Shown here: one piece after another, positions 17,095-24,758 of the stretch
Numbering within the stretch: the first letter of the stretch is position 1
How the letters are laid out: each line of letters starts with the position of its first letter
Origin: Bacteriovorax sp. BAL6_X
GTDB lineage: Bacteria > Bdellovibrionota > Bacteriovoracia > Bacteriovoracales > Bacteriovoracaceae
DNA: 64,000 nt
Reading direction: 5' to 3'
NCBI RefSeq assembly: GCF_000443995.1
Contig: NZ_AUMC01000008.1
Location: forward strand, 186,001 to 250,000
Position numbers and translations under genes: made by a program
Notes under the pieces: generated by a model
What the model was told of the DNA's origin: nothing
Seen by the model: only the letters and a program-made list of their open reading frames with translations
Database searches by the model: none

Positions 17095-17933
17095 TGAAGC
17101 TAATTCTGTGCTTACTTCTATCAACGTATTCTTACGCTTTTACAATTAATGCAAATATTCCAATTCGTTTTTCAAACCCAGAAATTCGTGTTGATGTCGC
17201 TGACAATGCCTGTACTAATATTACAGATTCAGCAGATGAAATCATGGATATGGTGGAGATTGCAGCGAGTGAGTATTGGAATAAAATTGCAACAAGTAGC
17301 CTCCACTTAAAAGGTGGCAATATCTTAACTGTTGATGCTGATTATACAACAGAACAAATCTGTGCCGCTGGTGAAGCTGGCTGTGTCAGCCAGGTTCCAA
17401 GCACGAATACGCAAATATTAATCGTTTGCAATAGCAATAATACGGTTTTTACTTCAACAGGAATTTTAGCAGTTACGCTCCCAAACAACCTCAATGGAAC
17501 TGAAATCCAAGGCTCAGTTATTGGACTCAATGATATTGCAGGAACTCGCTACAATGATCAAACAAGATCACAAAAGATAGCCCTCTTTGCCCATGAGATT
17601 GGGCACGCTTTTGGCCTTGGCCACTCTTCAAAAGAAAGCTCACTTATGTATTTTAGGAATCTCACTGGGCGTGAAACAATTGGACAAGATGATTGGGACG
17701 GGGCCACTTATCTTTATCCAAAAGAACAAATTCCAATGTGTGGCTCAATTGTACCTATTAAAGACAGTGCCAATTTCGGTGGTCATATTAATGAGAAAAT
17801 TGAAGAGAAGATAAGTACGCATTATTCTGAACGTCCGTCAGAAAAGGATACCGCCGCCTTGATCATGGGTCTGGGCATGTTATTATTAGTCTTAGTTACA
17901 TCTAAAAAATTTGCACAAGCAAAAATTTATTAA
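17094..17933 (+). CDS. Matrixin-type secreted zinc metalloprotease with C-terminal anchor
   Basis: 279 residues. Signal peptide MKLILCLLLSTYSYA. The zinc site is HEIGHAFGLGH starting at H167, followed by the Met-turn SSLMYF, the metzincin arrangement (M10A/matrixin-like). Three cysteine pairs are plausible (two in AAGEAGC-type loops). Near the C-terminus (about 253-272) a hydrophobic segment, AALIMGLGMLLLVLV, followed by KK, looks like a membrane anchor, unusual for this family. No propeptide cysteine switch is obvious. It probably digests protein outside the cytoplasm; the substrate is unknown. Coupled to the barrel gene by a one-base overlap. Confidence 0.8.
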   Translation: MKLILCLLLSTYSYAFTINANIPIRFSNPEIRVDVADNACTNITDSADEIMDMVEIAASEYWNKIATSSLHLKGGNILTVDADYTTEQICAAGEAGCVSQVPSTNTQILIVCNSNNTVFTSTGILAVTLPNNLNGTEIQGSVIGLNDIAGTRYNDQTRSQKIALFAHEIGHAFGLGHSSKESSLMYFRNLTGRETIGQDDWDGATYLYPKEQIPMCGSIVPIKDSANFGGHINEKIEEKISTHYSERPSEKDTAALIMGLGMLLLVLVTSKKFAQAKIY

Positions 17934-17951
17934 CAAAAGACAATATTTTAC

Positions 17952-17978
17952 TAAAGTATTGTCACTAAGTACCGATAA
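17952..17978 (+). promoter_or_regulatory. Sigma-28 (FliA)-like promoter
   Basis: TAAAGTAT (17952-17959), 11 bases, ACCGATAA (17971-17978): 7/8 and 7/8 to the E. coli FliA consensus. It ends seven bases before the ATG of a 40-codon ORF. Confidence 0.6.
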
Positions 17979-17985
17979 TCACATT

Positions 17986-18108
17986 ATGGAATCAAAGTCA
18001 GGTAAATTTATTATTGGAATTCTTATTATTTTCTTATTCAAGATTACTGTTGCAGATAATATGAGAGACTCCAAATCACAAAAGGTAACAATTTCAGTTC
18101 TTAAGTAA
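17986..18108 (+). CDS. Possible 40-residue exported or membrane peptide
   Basis: Small ORF starting MESKSGKFIIGILIIFLFKI with a hydrophobic core of about 13 residues, followed by TVADNM, which could be a signal-peptidase site or the end of a membrane helix. There is no ribosome binding site. The supporting evidence is the FliA-like promoter whose predicted transcription start coincides with this ATG, which would make a leaderless mRNA. It overlaps the murD 3' end by eight bases in the convergent direction. Alternatively the promoter drives a noncoding RNA antisense to the end of murD. Confidence 0.4.
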   Translation: MESKSGKFIIGILIIFLFKITVADNMRDSKSQKVTISVLK

Positions 18109-19408
18109 GAGCTAATTTTGTAAAGTGCTCTCCTCTTTTGACGTAATTTGCGTATTGATCAAAAGATGGAAATGCTGGTGAAAAAAGAATTACATCTGCA
18201 TTAAACCCTGCTTTAAAAATATCATCCAAATTTTCAAAATATTCAGATTCTATTTCAAAATTCAATTCACTTAATACTTTTCCAGACTCTCCAAAGAAGA
18301 GAATTCTTTTAATTTGATCTTTAAATGGCAATAACTTTTCTAGCTGATTATCACCGTGACCTCGAAGTTGGCCACCAATTATGAGCTCAACATTCCCAAG
18401 CTCCTTAACTCCATTTAATGCAGTTAGTGTTGCTTCCCAATTTGTCGACTTTGCATCATTAAAAAAGTACTGTCCTTTGTCTTGCTTAATCATTTGCAAG
18501 CGGTACTCAACGCCATTAAAAACATCACAGGCTTTTTGAAAGGCCTTAATATTACCAGTAAACGCATCCCACATAAGATACACAAAGTATGTATTAACTA
18601 GATTATGTTCACCGTAAATTTTTAGTTTCATAATATCAATAACTTCAGAAAGCTCTTCTTTAACTTTTCCAATTGAAAGATCCAATTGATGCTCATTGCG
18701 AATGGCGTACTCATTCTTGACTTCTAAGTCGTTAGGAAGAAAGGCAATTCCCTGATTTGCCATATTTTTAAAGATTTCAAATTTATCCTGTCCGTATGTT
18801 TTCAAGTCATCGTAACGTTCACCATGACTAAATGTAAGATTTAAAAGCCCGGCAACGTCACATTGAAACTCATCGATCAAGTTTAACTGAAAGCTTGAGA
18901 GCTCTAAGATGATACCTTGAGCAGGTTCACGCTCTCCACTCATTCGCTCATAAATATAATCACAAAAAGGCGTTCCAATATTTCCTCCAACAAAGTAATC
19001 TCCCGTTGGATCTTGCTTGCCACACTCTTCCAAGAAAGAGACAACAGTAGTCTTCCCATTCGTCCCAGTTACGCCTAAAATTGGAGCATCGGCAAATTTA
19101 TAGGCCAATTCAATTTCACACCAAATCGGACAAGTCGCTTTGGAGAAAAGTGGAAGCTCTTTAGACATTCCAGGACTTAGAATTATAAGGTCCATTTCCC
19201 CTAAAATATTACAGGCCTCGTCTTGAACAACCCTGGCCTTGATACATGAGCTATCTTCAATCGCCGGCCACGTTTCAACAGCACCCTGATTAACTAAATA
19301 AATATCCTTACCTAGAAAAGTCAGTAGGCGTAGGGCCGAAAGACCAGAAAGCCCTAGGCCAACAACAGCGATTTTATTATACTTATTTAGCGATTCATTA
19401 ATGATCAT
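18101..19408 (-). CDS. murD: UDP-N-acetylmuramoylalanine--D-glutamate ligase
   Basis: 435 residues from the ATG at 19408, which has GGAAGGT upstream; the longer frame to 19471 would run into the divergent gene's start region. N-terminal Rossmann-like NKIAVVGLGLSGLSA binds the UDP moiety, the ATP loop is VTGTNGKTT near residue 110, and the C-terminal ligase domain includes YFNDAKSTN and IIGGQLRGHGD. MurD adds D-glutamate to UDP-MurNAc-L-Ala in peptidoglycan synthesis. The gene stands alone, away from the usual mur/fts (dcw) cluster. Confidence 0.9.
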   Translation of the reverse strand: MIINESLNKYNKIAVVGLGLSGLSALRLLTFLGKDIYLVNQGAVETWPAIEDSSCIKARVVQDEACNILGEMDLIILSPGMSKELPLFSKATCPIWCEIELAYKFADAPILGVTGTNGKTTVVSFLEECGKQDPTGDYFVGGNIGTPFCDYIYERMSGEREPAQGIILELSSFQLNLIDEFQCDVAGLLNLTFSHGERYDDLKTYGQDKFEIFKNMANQGIAFLPNDLEVKNEYAIRNEHQLDLSIGKVKEELSEVIDIMKLKIYGEHNLVNTYFVYLMWDAFTGNIKAFQKACDVFNGVEYRLQMIKQDKGQYFFNDAKSTNWEATLTALNGVKELGNVELIIGGQLRGHGDNQLEKLLPFKDQIKRILFFGESGKVLSELNFEIESEYFENLDDIFKAGFNADVILFSPAFPSFDQYANYVKRGEHFTKLALT

Positions 19409-19443
19409 ATGACTATTACCTTCCAAATTATGGATAAAAGTGC

Positions 19444-19449
19444 TACATT
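19444..19449 (+). promoter_or_regulatory. Candidate extended -10 for a leaderless mRNA (19457 gene)
   Basis: TGCTACATT ends seven bases before the ATG at 19457, the same layout as at 5974. A possible -35 is TTCCAA at 19421-19426 with 17 bases between. Confidence 0.4.
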
Positions 19450-19456
19450 GCTGTGC

Positions 19457-20728
19457 ATGAATTACCAGCAAATATTTTTAAACCTTGCCTCTATTTTAAG
19501 GCCATATAGTCAGCTATGGCAAAAAGAAGTTCTCCAGGCTTGGCGTGCTGGTGAGATTGATGAAATAATTCCAGAAGAACTCATCGCTCCGTTAAGAAAG
19601 CTAAGTCATGAAGAACTCTACGAGCTTGACTGCTTAAGAGATTATTCAAAACTTGAAGAAGGTCCACTTAAGTCTCTCTTAAATTCACTAAAAGAAAATG
19701 AAGTTTATGAGATCGTTGAAGAATCCCTAATTCGTGGAGTCGACGAACTTCCAAGTTGGGCATTTTTTAAAGTTAAGGGAAAGAAGCAGGATGAGATTCT
19801 GGCGATTGCAAACTTTCTAACTAAGCTTAGAGATAAAGAAGGCGACTTCAAGCACACAGTTGATATTGGAGGAGGCGTTGGGCACCTATCCCGCACTCTT
19901 GCTCATTACTTTGGCATGGAGATGATAAGTCTTGATATCAACACAGAATTTCAAGAAATTGGCCGCACTCGCCTAAAAAAATACCCAAAACCAGAAGGTG
20001 CTAAAGACGTAAATTTTATTAACCATGACTTTAGCATCGACCTAGAGGGAAAAGAGAATTCTCGAATATTCAGCAAAGACTCATTCTCATTAGGTCTTCA
20101 CACGTGTGGGCCTTTAGCGCTAAAGCATATGCAAGTAGCAAGTAGAAACCAAACAAGAGGGCTACTTAACTTTGGCTGCTGCTATAATAAGCTAGAGCCA
20201 AAATCGGATACTAACCTTTCACAATTTGCAAAAGAAAACAGTCCTCTTCAAATTGAAAGCAATAGCTTAACACTAGCAACTCGAGGTCATCAGAGTATGG
20301 AACTTGAAGACTTCAATCAAAAAAAGCGTGTGAAATTTTATCGCTACTGTCTTCAATTCTATATCGATACTGTTTACGGAAAAGAGATCGACATCATCCC
20401 TATTGGTGATGCTCACAAGAGACTCTACGCCCTTACATTTAGTGAATATGCAATTGCAAAGCTAACTGAAAATAATATTCCAATTAACTTTAGTCCAAAA
20501 GAATTTGATCAGTTCTTTGAAGATCATCAAGATATTCTAGAGAAGTTATTTCTAGCAAATGTTGTTCGTTGGCAATTTGGACGTGCCCTAGAGCTTTACC
20601 TTCTCTATGATCGTGCTATCATGCTACATGAACGAGGAAAAGAGGCCAGACTCATGGCCTTCTTTAATGAAGTTGAATCCCCTCGCAATATTGGAATTTG
20701 GTATCATGAAGCAGAATCAAAATCATAA
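19457..20728 (+). CDS. METTL25/Methyltransf_32-like SAM-dependent methyltransferase
   Basis: 423 residues from ATG 19457; the in-frame ATG at 19409 would overlap the murD upstream region and lacks a ribosome site. The SAM motif I is HTVDIGGGVGHLSRTLA near residue 137, followed by the acidic end of strand 2 (ISLDIN). The pair GLHTCGPLALKHM and LLNFGCCYNKL is the signature I associate with Methyltransf_32, found in eukaryotic METTL25/METTL25B. The family's substrate is poorly known in bacteria. The start is probably leaderless. The following SDR gene starts 23 bases before this stop. Confidence 0.75.
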   Translation: MNYQQIFLNLASILRPYSQLWQKEVLQAWRAGEIDEIIPEELIAPLRKLSHEELYELDCLRDYSKLEEGPLKSLLNSLKENEVYEIVEESLIRGVDELPSWAFFKVKGKKQDEILAIANFLTKLRDKEGDFKHTVDIGGGVGHLSRTLAHYFGMEMISLDINTEFQEIGRTRLKKYPKPEGAKDVNFINHDFSIDLEGKENSRIFSKDSFSLGLHTCGPLALKHMQVASRNQTRGLLNFGCCYNKLEPKSDTNLSQFAKENSPLQIESNSLTLATRGHQSMELEDFNQKKRVKFYRYCLQFYIDTVYGKEIDIIPIGDAHKRLYALTFSEYAIAKLTENNIPINFSPKEFDQFFEDHQDILEKLFLANVVRWQFGRALELYLLYDRAIMLHERGKEARLMAFFNEVESPRNIGIWYHEAESKS

Positions 20729-21479
20729 AAGTATTTTAATTACTGGCGCAACGACAGGTATGGGCAAGGCCTTCGCTGACTACTTTGCGACTCTAGGATT
20801 TGATCTTTATCTGCATGGCCGAAACATTGCCCTGCTCGAGCAAAATGCAAAAGAATATCAAGATAAGTATCAAGTTAATTGTGAAATCATTATCAAGGAT
20901 CTCGCAGATGAAGATGCATGTGAATTCCTAATTTCAAGAATAAAAACACCTCTTACATACCTTGTGAATAACGCTGGTTTTGGAGTCGCAGGAAAATTCC
21001 CAGAAACAGATATAAAAAAACAAGTATATATGCAAAGAGTACATGTCGAAGTGCCAATGCGCCTTACTCATCACTTCTTACAACAAAGTGAAAAACTTAA
21101 AGTTATCAATATCGCCTCTCTCTATGCCTTCTTCCCAGTACCAAGACAAAGTGTTTACGCTGCTTCGAAAAGCATGCTTCACTCTTTTAGCCTGGCCCTA
21201 GGCCGAGATCTAAATGGAACCAACAAACAGGTCATCTCTGTTTGCCCAGGACTTGTCTATACTCAATTTCGTATCAATCAAGGAAAGGTCGAAAGGCAAC
21301 ACTTTAGTGGAATCTCATCAGAACAAGTAGTAAAAGAGACAATGGACGCGCTAGGTAAAAACAAATTCTACATTGTTCCAGGTTTTCTAAATAAAATCTT
21401 TAAAATAATTCTAACAATAATACCACACACACTTACGCTTCGAATCATTGAACGTGTTAACACAGGGCGTGGTTACTAA
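20706..21479 (+). CDS. Short-chain dehydrogenase/reductase
   Basis: 257 residues from ATG 20706, overlapping the methyltransferase gene by 23 bases; the longer frame from 20607 is unlikely. NAD(P)-binding TGATTGMGKA near residue 15, NNAGFG near 85, catalytic serine in NIASLYAFFPV and YAASK near 148-152, and the SVCPGLVYT segment. It is a classical SDR with a C-terminal hydrophobic helix (LNKIFKIILTIIPHTLTL) that may contact membrane, as in ketone/fatty-acyl reductases. Substrate unknown. The overlap means translational coupling to the methyltransferase. Confidence 0.85.
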   Translation: MKQNQNHKSILITGATTGMGKAFADYFATLGFDLYLHGRNIALLEQNAKEYQDKYQVNCEIIIKDLADEDACEFLISRIKTPLTYLVNNAGFGVAGKFPETDIKKQVYMQRVHVEVPMRLTHHFLQQSEKLKVINIASLYAFFPVPRQSVYAASKSMLHSFSLALGRDLNGTNKQVISVCPGLVYTQFRINQGKVERQHFSGISSEQVVKETMDALGKNKFYIVPGFLNKIFKIILTIIPHTLTLRIIERVNTGRGY

Positions 21480-21569
21480 AAATACCTTACATCTCTGGTC
21501 AGATATATAATTACCCATTAAAATAGCGTCCACACAACACACAGATTAATTGTAAATTATGAGGACACC

Positions 21570-22556
21570 ATGCAAACAACAACTGTTAATATCCATGATA
21601 TTAAATTAAATAGTGAATACCTAAGAACTAATACTGATGTTGAGACATTAAAAATCAGTATCGAAAATATTGGTCTAATCAATCCTCTAACAATCAATAA
21701 AGAAAACGAACTTCTAGCTGGTGCTAGAAGATATCAGGCCCTAAAAGAGCTTGGAATTGAAGAAGTTCCTGTTCATGTTGTTGATCGCAAATCACTTGAA
21801 CAAGAGTTAATCTCAATTGATGAGAACCTTGTTAGAAGAGCTCTTGATAAGCTCGAATTTGAGAAGTGTCTTAATCGTGGACGCGAAATTTTTGAAGAGC
21901 TAAACCCAACGGCCACTAAGATTGAAGTTGATGTCATTGCAACAACAACAGAGGAAAAGAAGCTTGAGAAGGCAAAAGAAGAGCAAGATCAGGATTCATT
22001 TGCTGCCATTACGGCACAAAAGACAGGTCTTTCAAAGAGTGTGATCAAAGGTGCAATTAAAAGAGATGCACTTGCCTCAGAGCATGTAAAGAAAGCACGT
22101 CAACTTGGTCATATCAATGCAAGTGTAACTAACGAGATCATCAAACTAGATAAAGAAGTACAAGACAGCGTTCTTCCAATGATCTCAGATAAAACAGTAA
22201 AAGAAGTAAAGCAAATCGTGGCAGCTGCAAAGCGTGGCGGTGTTCAAGAAGCCGAACAAGAAATTGAAACGATGGAGCCATTACCAGCGGAATATGCTCA
22301 CCTTAGAAACCTTTCTAAAAGAATGAATAAGAACCTTACTCGTATTCTTTTAGAGGAGCTTACTTACGAAGGTAAAGAATCAGCTTCTATAATGAAAGAA
22401 TTAAGAAAGATGCAAGAAAATCTTGAGCGCTTTTTCAATATGGGAACGACTTCTAATCATATTTCATCTGATGATATATCAGAAGAAGTTATTTCCGAGC
22501 CTACTATTGTTTTAGATGAAGGCCAGCAGGACTTCAATCCAGAGTACCCTCTTTAG
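21570..22556 (+). CDS. ParB/Srx-domain (ParB N-terminal-like) protein
   Basis: 328 residues, cytoplasmic. Residues 5-90 match the ParB N-terminal nuclease/CTPase-like domain: TLKISIENIGLINPLTI, the arginine motif LLAGARRYQALKELG (ParB consensus GERRYRA, here GARRYQA), and ISIDENLVRRALDKLEFE. A charged spacer and a possible helix-turn-helix region (TGLSKSVIKGAIKRD) follow, then a coiled C-terminus. There is no parA beside it (the parA here is 14 kb away) and I saw no parS-like palindrome, so a chromosome-partition role is not assured. Ribosome site TGAGGA before ATG. Confidence 0.75.
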   Translation: MQTTTVNIHDIKLNSEYLRTNTDVETLKISIENIGLINPLTINKENELLAGARRYQALKELGIEEVPVHVVDRKSLEQELISIDENLVRRALDKLEFEKCLNRGREIFEELNPTATKIEVDVIATTTEEKKLEKAKEEQDQDSFAAITAQKTGLSKSVIKGAIKRDALASEHVKKARQLGHINASVTNEIIKLDKEVQDSVLPMISDKTVKEVKQIVAAAKRGGVQEAEQEIETMEPLPAEYAHLRNLSKRMNKNLTRILLEELTYEGKESASIMKELRKMQENLERFFNMGTTSNHISSDDISEEVISEPTIVLDEGQQDFNPEYPL

Positions 22557-22592
22557 CCCTACCCACTTTACAAAAAATTGACAATATAATGC

Positions 22593-22630
22593 TTTAGACA
22601 GATGACGAATTACTTGGTCATCTGTTTAAA
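22593..22630. repeat. 14-base inverted repeat before dsbB
   Basis: TTTAGACAGATGAC (22593-22606) and GTCATCTGTTTAAA (22617-22630) with a ten-base loop and one G:U pair. It may end the ParB-like transcript, or act as an operator, since it covers the -35 element proposed for dsbB. No T-run follows directly. Confidence 0.6.
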
Positions 22631-22643
22631 GTTTCGTTATTAT
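22615..22643 (+). promoter_or_regulatory. Candidate promoter for leaderless dsbB mRNA
   Basis: TGGTCA (22615-22620), 17 bases, TATTAT (22638-22643), then seven bases to the dsbB ATG. No Shine-Dalgarno is present. Confidence 0.45.
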
Positions 22644-22650
22644 ATTCAAC

Positions 22651-23091
22651 ATGAAATTAGTCAAAGAAAACACCCTCTTTATTATGTGGATTATTGCCGT
22701 ACTCGCAGCAGCAGGATCACTATTCTTTAGTGTCATTATGGAATTTGTTCCGTGTACACTTTGTTGGTGGCAGAGAATTACGATGTATCCACTTGCAGCG
22801 ATTTTACTGATTGGTTTTTATCAAGATGATAAACGAAGCATTCTCTACGCTGCTCCATTTATCATTTCAGGATGGGCCATTTCAATCTATCACAACCTCG
22901 TTCAACTTAAGGTCATTCCGGAAAGTGCGAGTCCCTGCGTAAGTGGTGTCCCATGTTCAGAGAAATGGATTAACTGGTTCGGATTTATCTCAATCCCAAT
23001 GCTGGCATTCTTCGCCTTTACAATTTTATTTTCACTATTCTTATTAGAAGTTTATAGCAACAAGGATTTCTTAAATGCAAAAAAGTCATAA
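22651..23091 (+). CDS. dsbB: DsbB-family disulphide oxidoreductase
   Basis: 146 residues, four transmembrane helices. The first periplasmic loop holds FVPCTLCWWQRITMYP, the CxxC that takes electrons to quinone, and the second holds ASPCVSGVPC, the pair that reoxidises DsbA. The short length and CTLCWWQR match the DsbB/BdbC family. It passes electrons from DsbA to the quinone pool in the inner membrane. The gene overlaps the dsbA-like gene by 17 bases, so the partner pair is cotranscribed. The many cysteine-bearing surface proteins in this window are plausible clients. Confidence 0.9.
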   Translation: MKLVKENTLFIMWIIAVLAAAGSLFFSVIMEFVPCTLCWWQRITMYPLAAILLIGFYQDDKRSILYAAPFIISGWAISIYHNLVQLKVIPESASPCVSGVPCSEKWINWFGFISIPMLAFFAFTILFSLFLLEVYSNKDFLNAKKS

Positions 23092-23719
23092 AATTATAGC
23101 TGCAATCGTTACTGTTATTGCAGTCTTTGCCATTAGTGCAACATTTTACAAAAAACAACAAGCTGCCAAACTCGGATTCATGGCCAATGAGAACCACAAG
23201 TTATTTGAACGTGACTACTCTCCTTCTCTTGGACCAGATGATGCAAAAGTTGTCTTAGTAGAATTTTTAGACCCAGAGTGCGAGTCTTGTCGTGCCTTTT
23301 CGCCATATGTAAAAGAGATCATGGAGAAATATGAGGGACAGATAAAACTAGTTGTTCGCTACGCTGCTTTTCACAAAAACTCGGCCTATGCAATTTCAAT
23401 TCTTGAAGCAGCTAGAAAGCAAGGCCAATACTGGCAAACACTTGATTTACTCTTTAAAAGTCAACCAGCTTGGGGAAATCACCACAACCCACGTCCTGAC
23501 TTAATCTGGAACTACTTAACAACTCTTGAACTAGATATAGATAAAGTTAAAAAAGATATGCACGATCCAAAATTTATGGAATGGATAAAACAAGATGCTG
23601 AAGATGGTAAGACGCTTGGAGTTCGTGGAACACCAACATTCTTTATCAATGGAAAACCACTAGAGCGTTTTAGCTATCAACAACTAGAATTACAAATTCG
23701 AGAAGAATTAAATAAATAG
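23075..23719 (+). CDS. Membrane-anchored DsbA-family thiol-disulphide oxidoreductase
   Basis: 214 residues. An uncleaved N-terminal helix (about 6-24) anchors the thioredoxin-fold domain in the periplasm. The active site is EFLDPECESCRAFSP (CESC), and the cis-proline strand is GVRGTPTFFING. This is the DsbA/Thioredoxin_4 (BdbD-like) type rather than the long E. coli DsbA. It introduces disulphides into exported proteins and is recharged by the DsbB-like protein encoded just upstream. AAGGAT precedes the ATG inside the dsbB gene. Confidence 0.85.
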   Translation: MQKSHKIIAAIVTVIAVFAISATFYKKQQAAKLGFMANENHKLFERDYSPSLGPDDAKVVLVEFLDPECESCRAFSPYVKEIMEKYEGQIKLVVRYAAFHKNSAYAISILEAARKQGQYWQTLDLLFKSQPAWGNHHNPRPDLIWNYLTTLELDIDKVKKDMHDPKFMEWIKQDAEDGKTLGVRGTPTFFINGKPLERFSYQQLELQIREELNK

Positions 23720-23720
23720 A

Positions 23721-24746
23721 ATGCATACCTTTGCCAACTCCCACTTTCTAAATTTAATTGAAGATAGTGGGAGTGCATCCCCAGAAAGAGGTTGGGAAGC
23801 GACTCACCTTACGGCCAATAACAATCAACTCATTTCATATATAAAATCTCATAGTTATGGTGAGTATATATTTGATTGGGCCTGGGCCGACCTCTATCAT
23901 CGAATGGGACTTGAGTATTATCCTAAACTCATACACGCCATTCCTTTTACTCCAGTTAATAATAGTAAATTCACGCAAGAATTTGATACGACACTGCTTA
24001 CAAAATCCTTTGATATGTATCAGAATTTAAAACTATCAAGTGAACACTACTATTTTACAGATAATAGCTATTATTGCCTGAAAGACTTAGGATTCTTTAA
24101 ACAAATTACGACTCAGTATCATTTCATTAATGATTACGCTTCATTTGAAGACTATCTTTCAAGGCTAAAAAAAAATAAAAGAAAAAGCATAAAGAAAGAG
24201 CGAAAGGCCTGCCATTTATATGATATTGAGATCAAAAAGACTTGTGCAAGTGAACTCACTAAAGATCAACTAAAACAGATCTATGGCCTATATTTAACAA
24301 CCATTGATAAGAAGTCTGCTTATGCCTACCTAACACTCGACTTCTTTCTTGGCCTAAACACCCTAGACAATTGTTTTTTCCACCTGGCCTATAAAGAAGA
24401 TTCAATTATTGCCATGTCCCTATTTTTTGAATCAAAAACTAAGTTGTATGGACGCTACTGGGGAATTCACCCTCTTCATCAAAGTAAATATGAATTTTTG
24501 CATTTTGAAATGTGCTACTATATGGCGATGGAGTATTGCATCGATAATAGACTAGAGGTATTTGAAGCCGGTGCTCAAGGAGAACAAAAGCTCTACCGAG
24601 GCTTTAGACCGATTGAAATTGAGTCTTGGCACCATTTAAAGAACCCACAACTTCATCATGCTATTGCAAACCACGTAGAAAACCAGAATATAAATTTAAA
24701 GAAATATCATGAAGATTTAAAAGAGCTACTTCCTTTTAAAAAGTAG
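23721..24746 (+). CDS. GNAT/FemAB-like acyltransferase (COG3146/DUF482 type)
   Basis: 341 residues. N-terminal SPERGWEATHL and FDWAWADLYHRMGLEYYPKLIHAIPFTPV match the peptidogalycan biosynthesis/recognition family COG3146, which has two GNAT-like domains as in FemAB. A middle segment RLKKNKRKSIKKERKACHLYDIEIKK and the late GRYWG...FEAGAQGEQKLYRGFRP region are typical. Reaction and acceptor are not established. It starts one base after the dsbA-like stop, so it belongs to the dsb operon. A tail-to-tail arrangement with clpB follows, with no visible hairpin. Confidence 0.75.
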   Translation: MHTFANSHFLNLIEDSGSASPERGWEATHLTANNNQLISYIKSHSYGEYIFDWAWADLYHRMGLEYYPKLIHAIPFTPVNNSKFTQEFDTTLLTKSFDMYQNLKLSSEHYYFTDNSYYCLKDLGFFKQITTQYHFINDYASFEDYLSRLKKNKRKSIKKERKACHLYDIEIKKTCASELTKDQLKQIYGLYLTTIDKKSAYAYLTLDFFLGLNTLDNCFFHLAYKEDSIIAMSLFFESKTKLYGRYWGIHPLHQSKYEFLHFEMCYYMAMEYCIDNRLEVFEAGAQGEQKLYRGFRPIEIESWHHLKNPQLHHAIANHVENQNINLKKYHEDLKELLPFKK

Positions 24747-24758
24747 CCCTTAGTCTGA

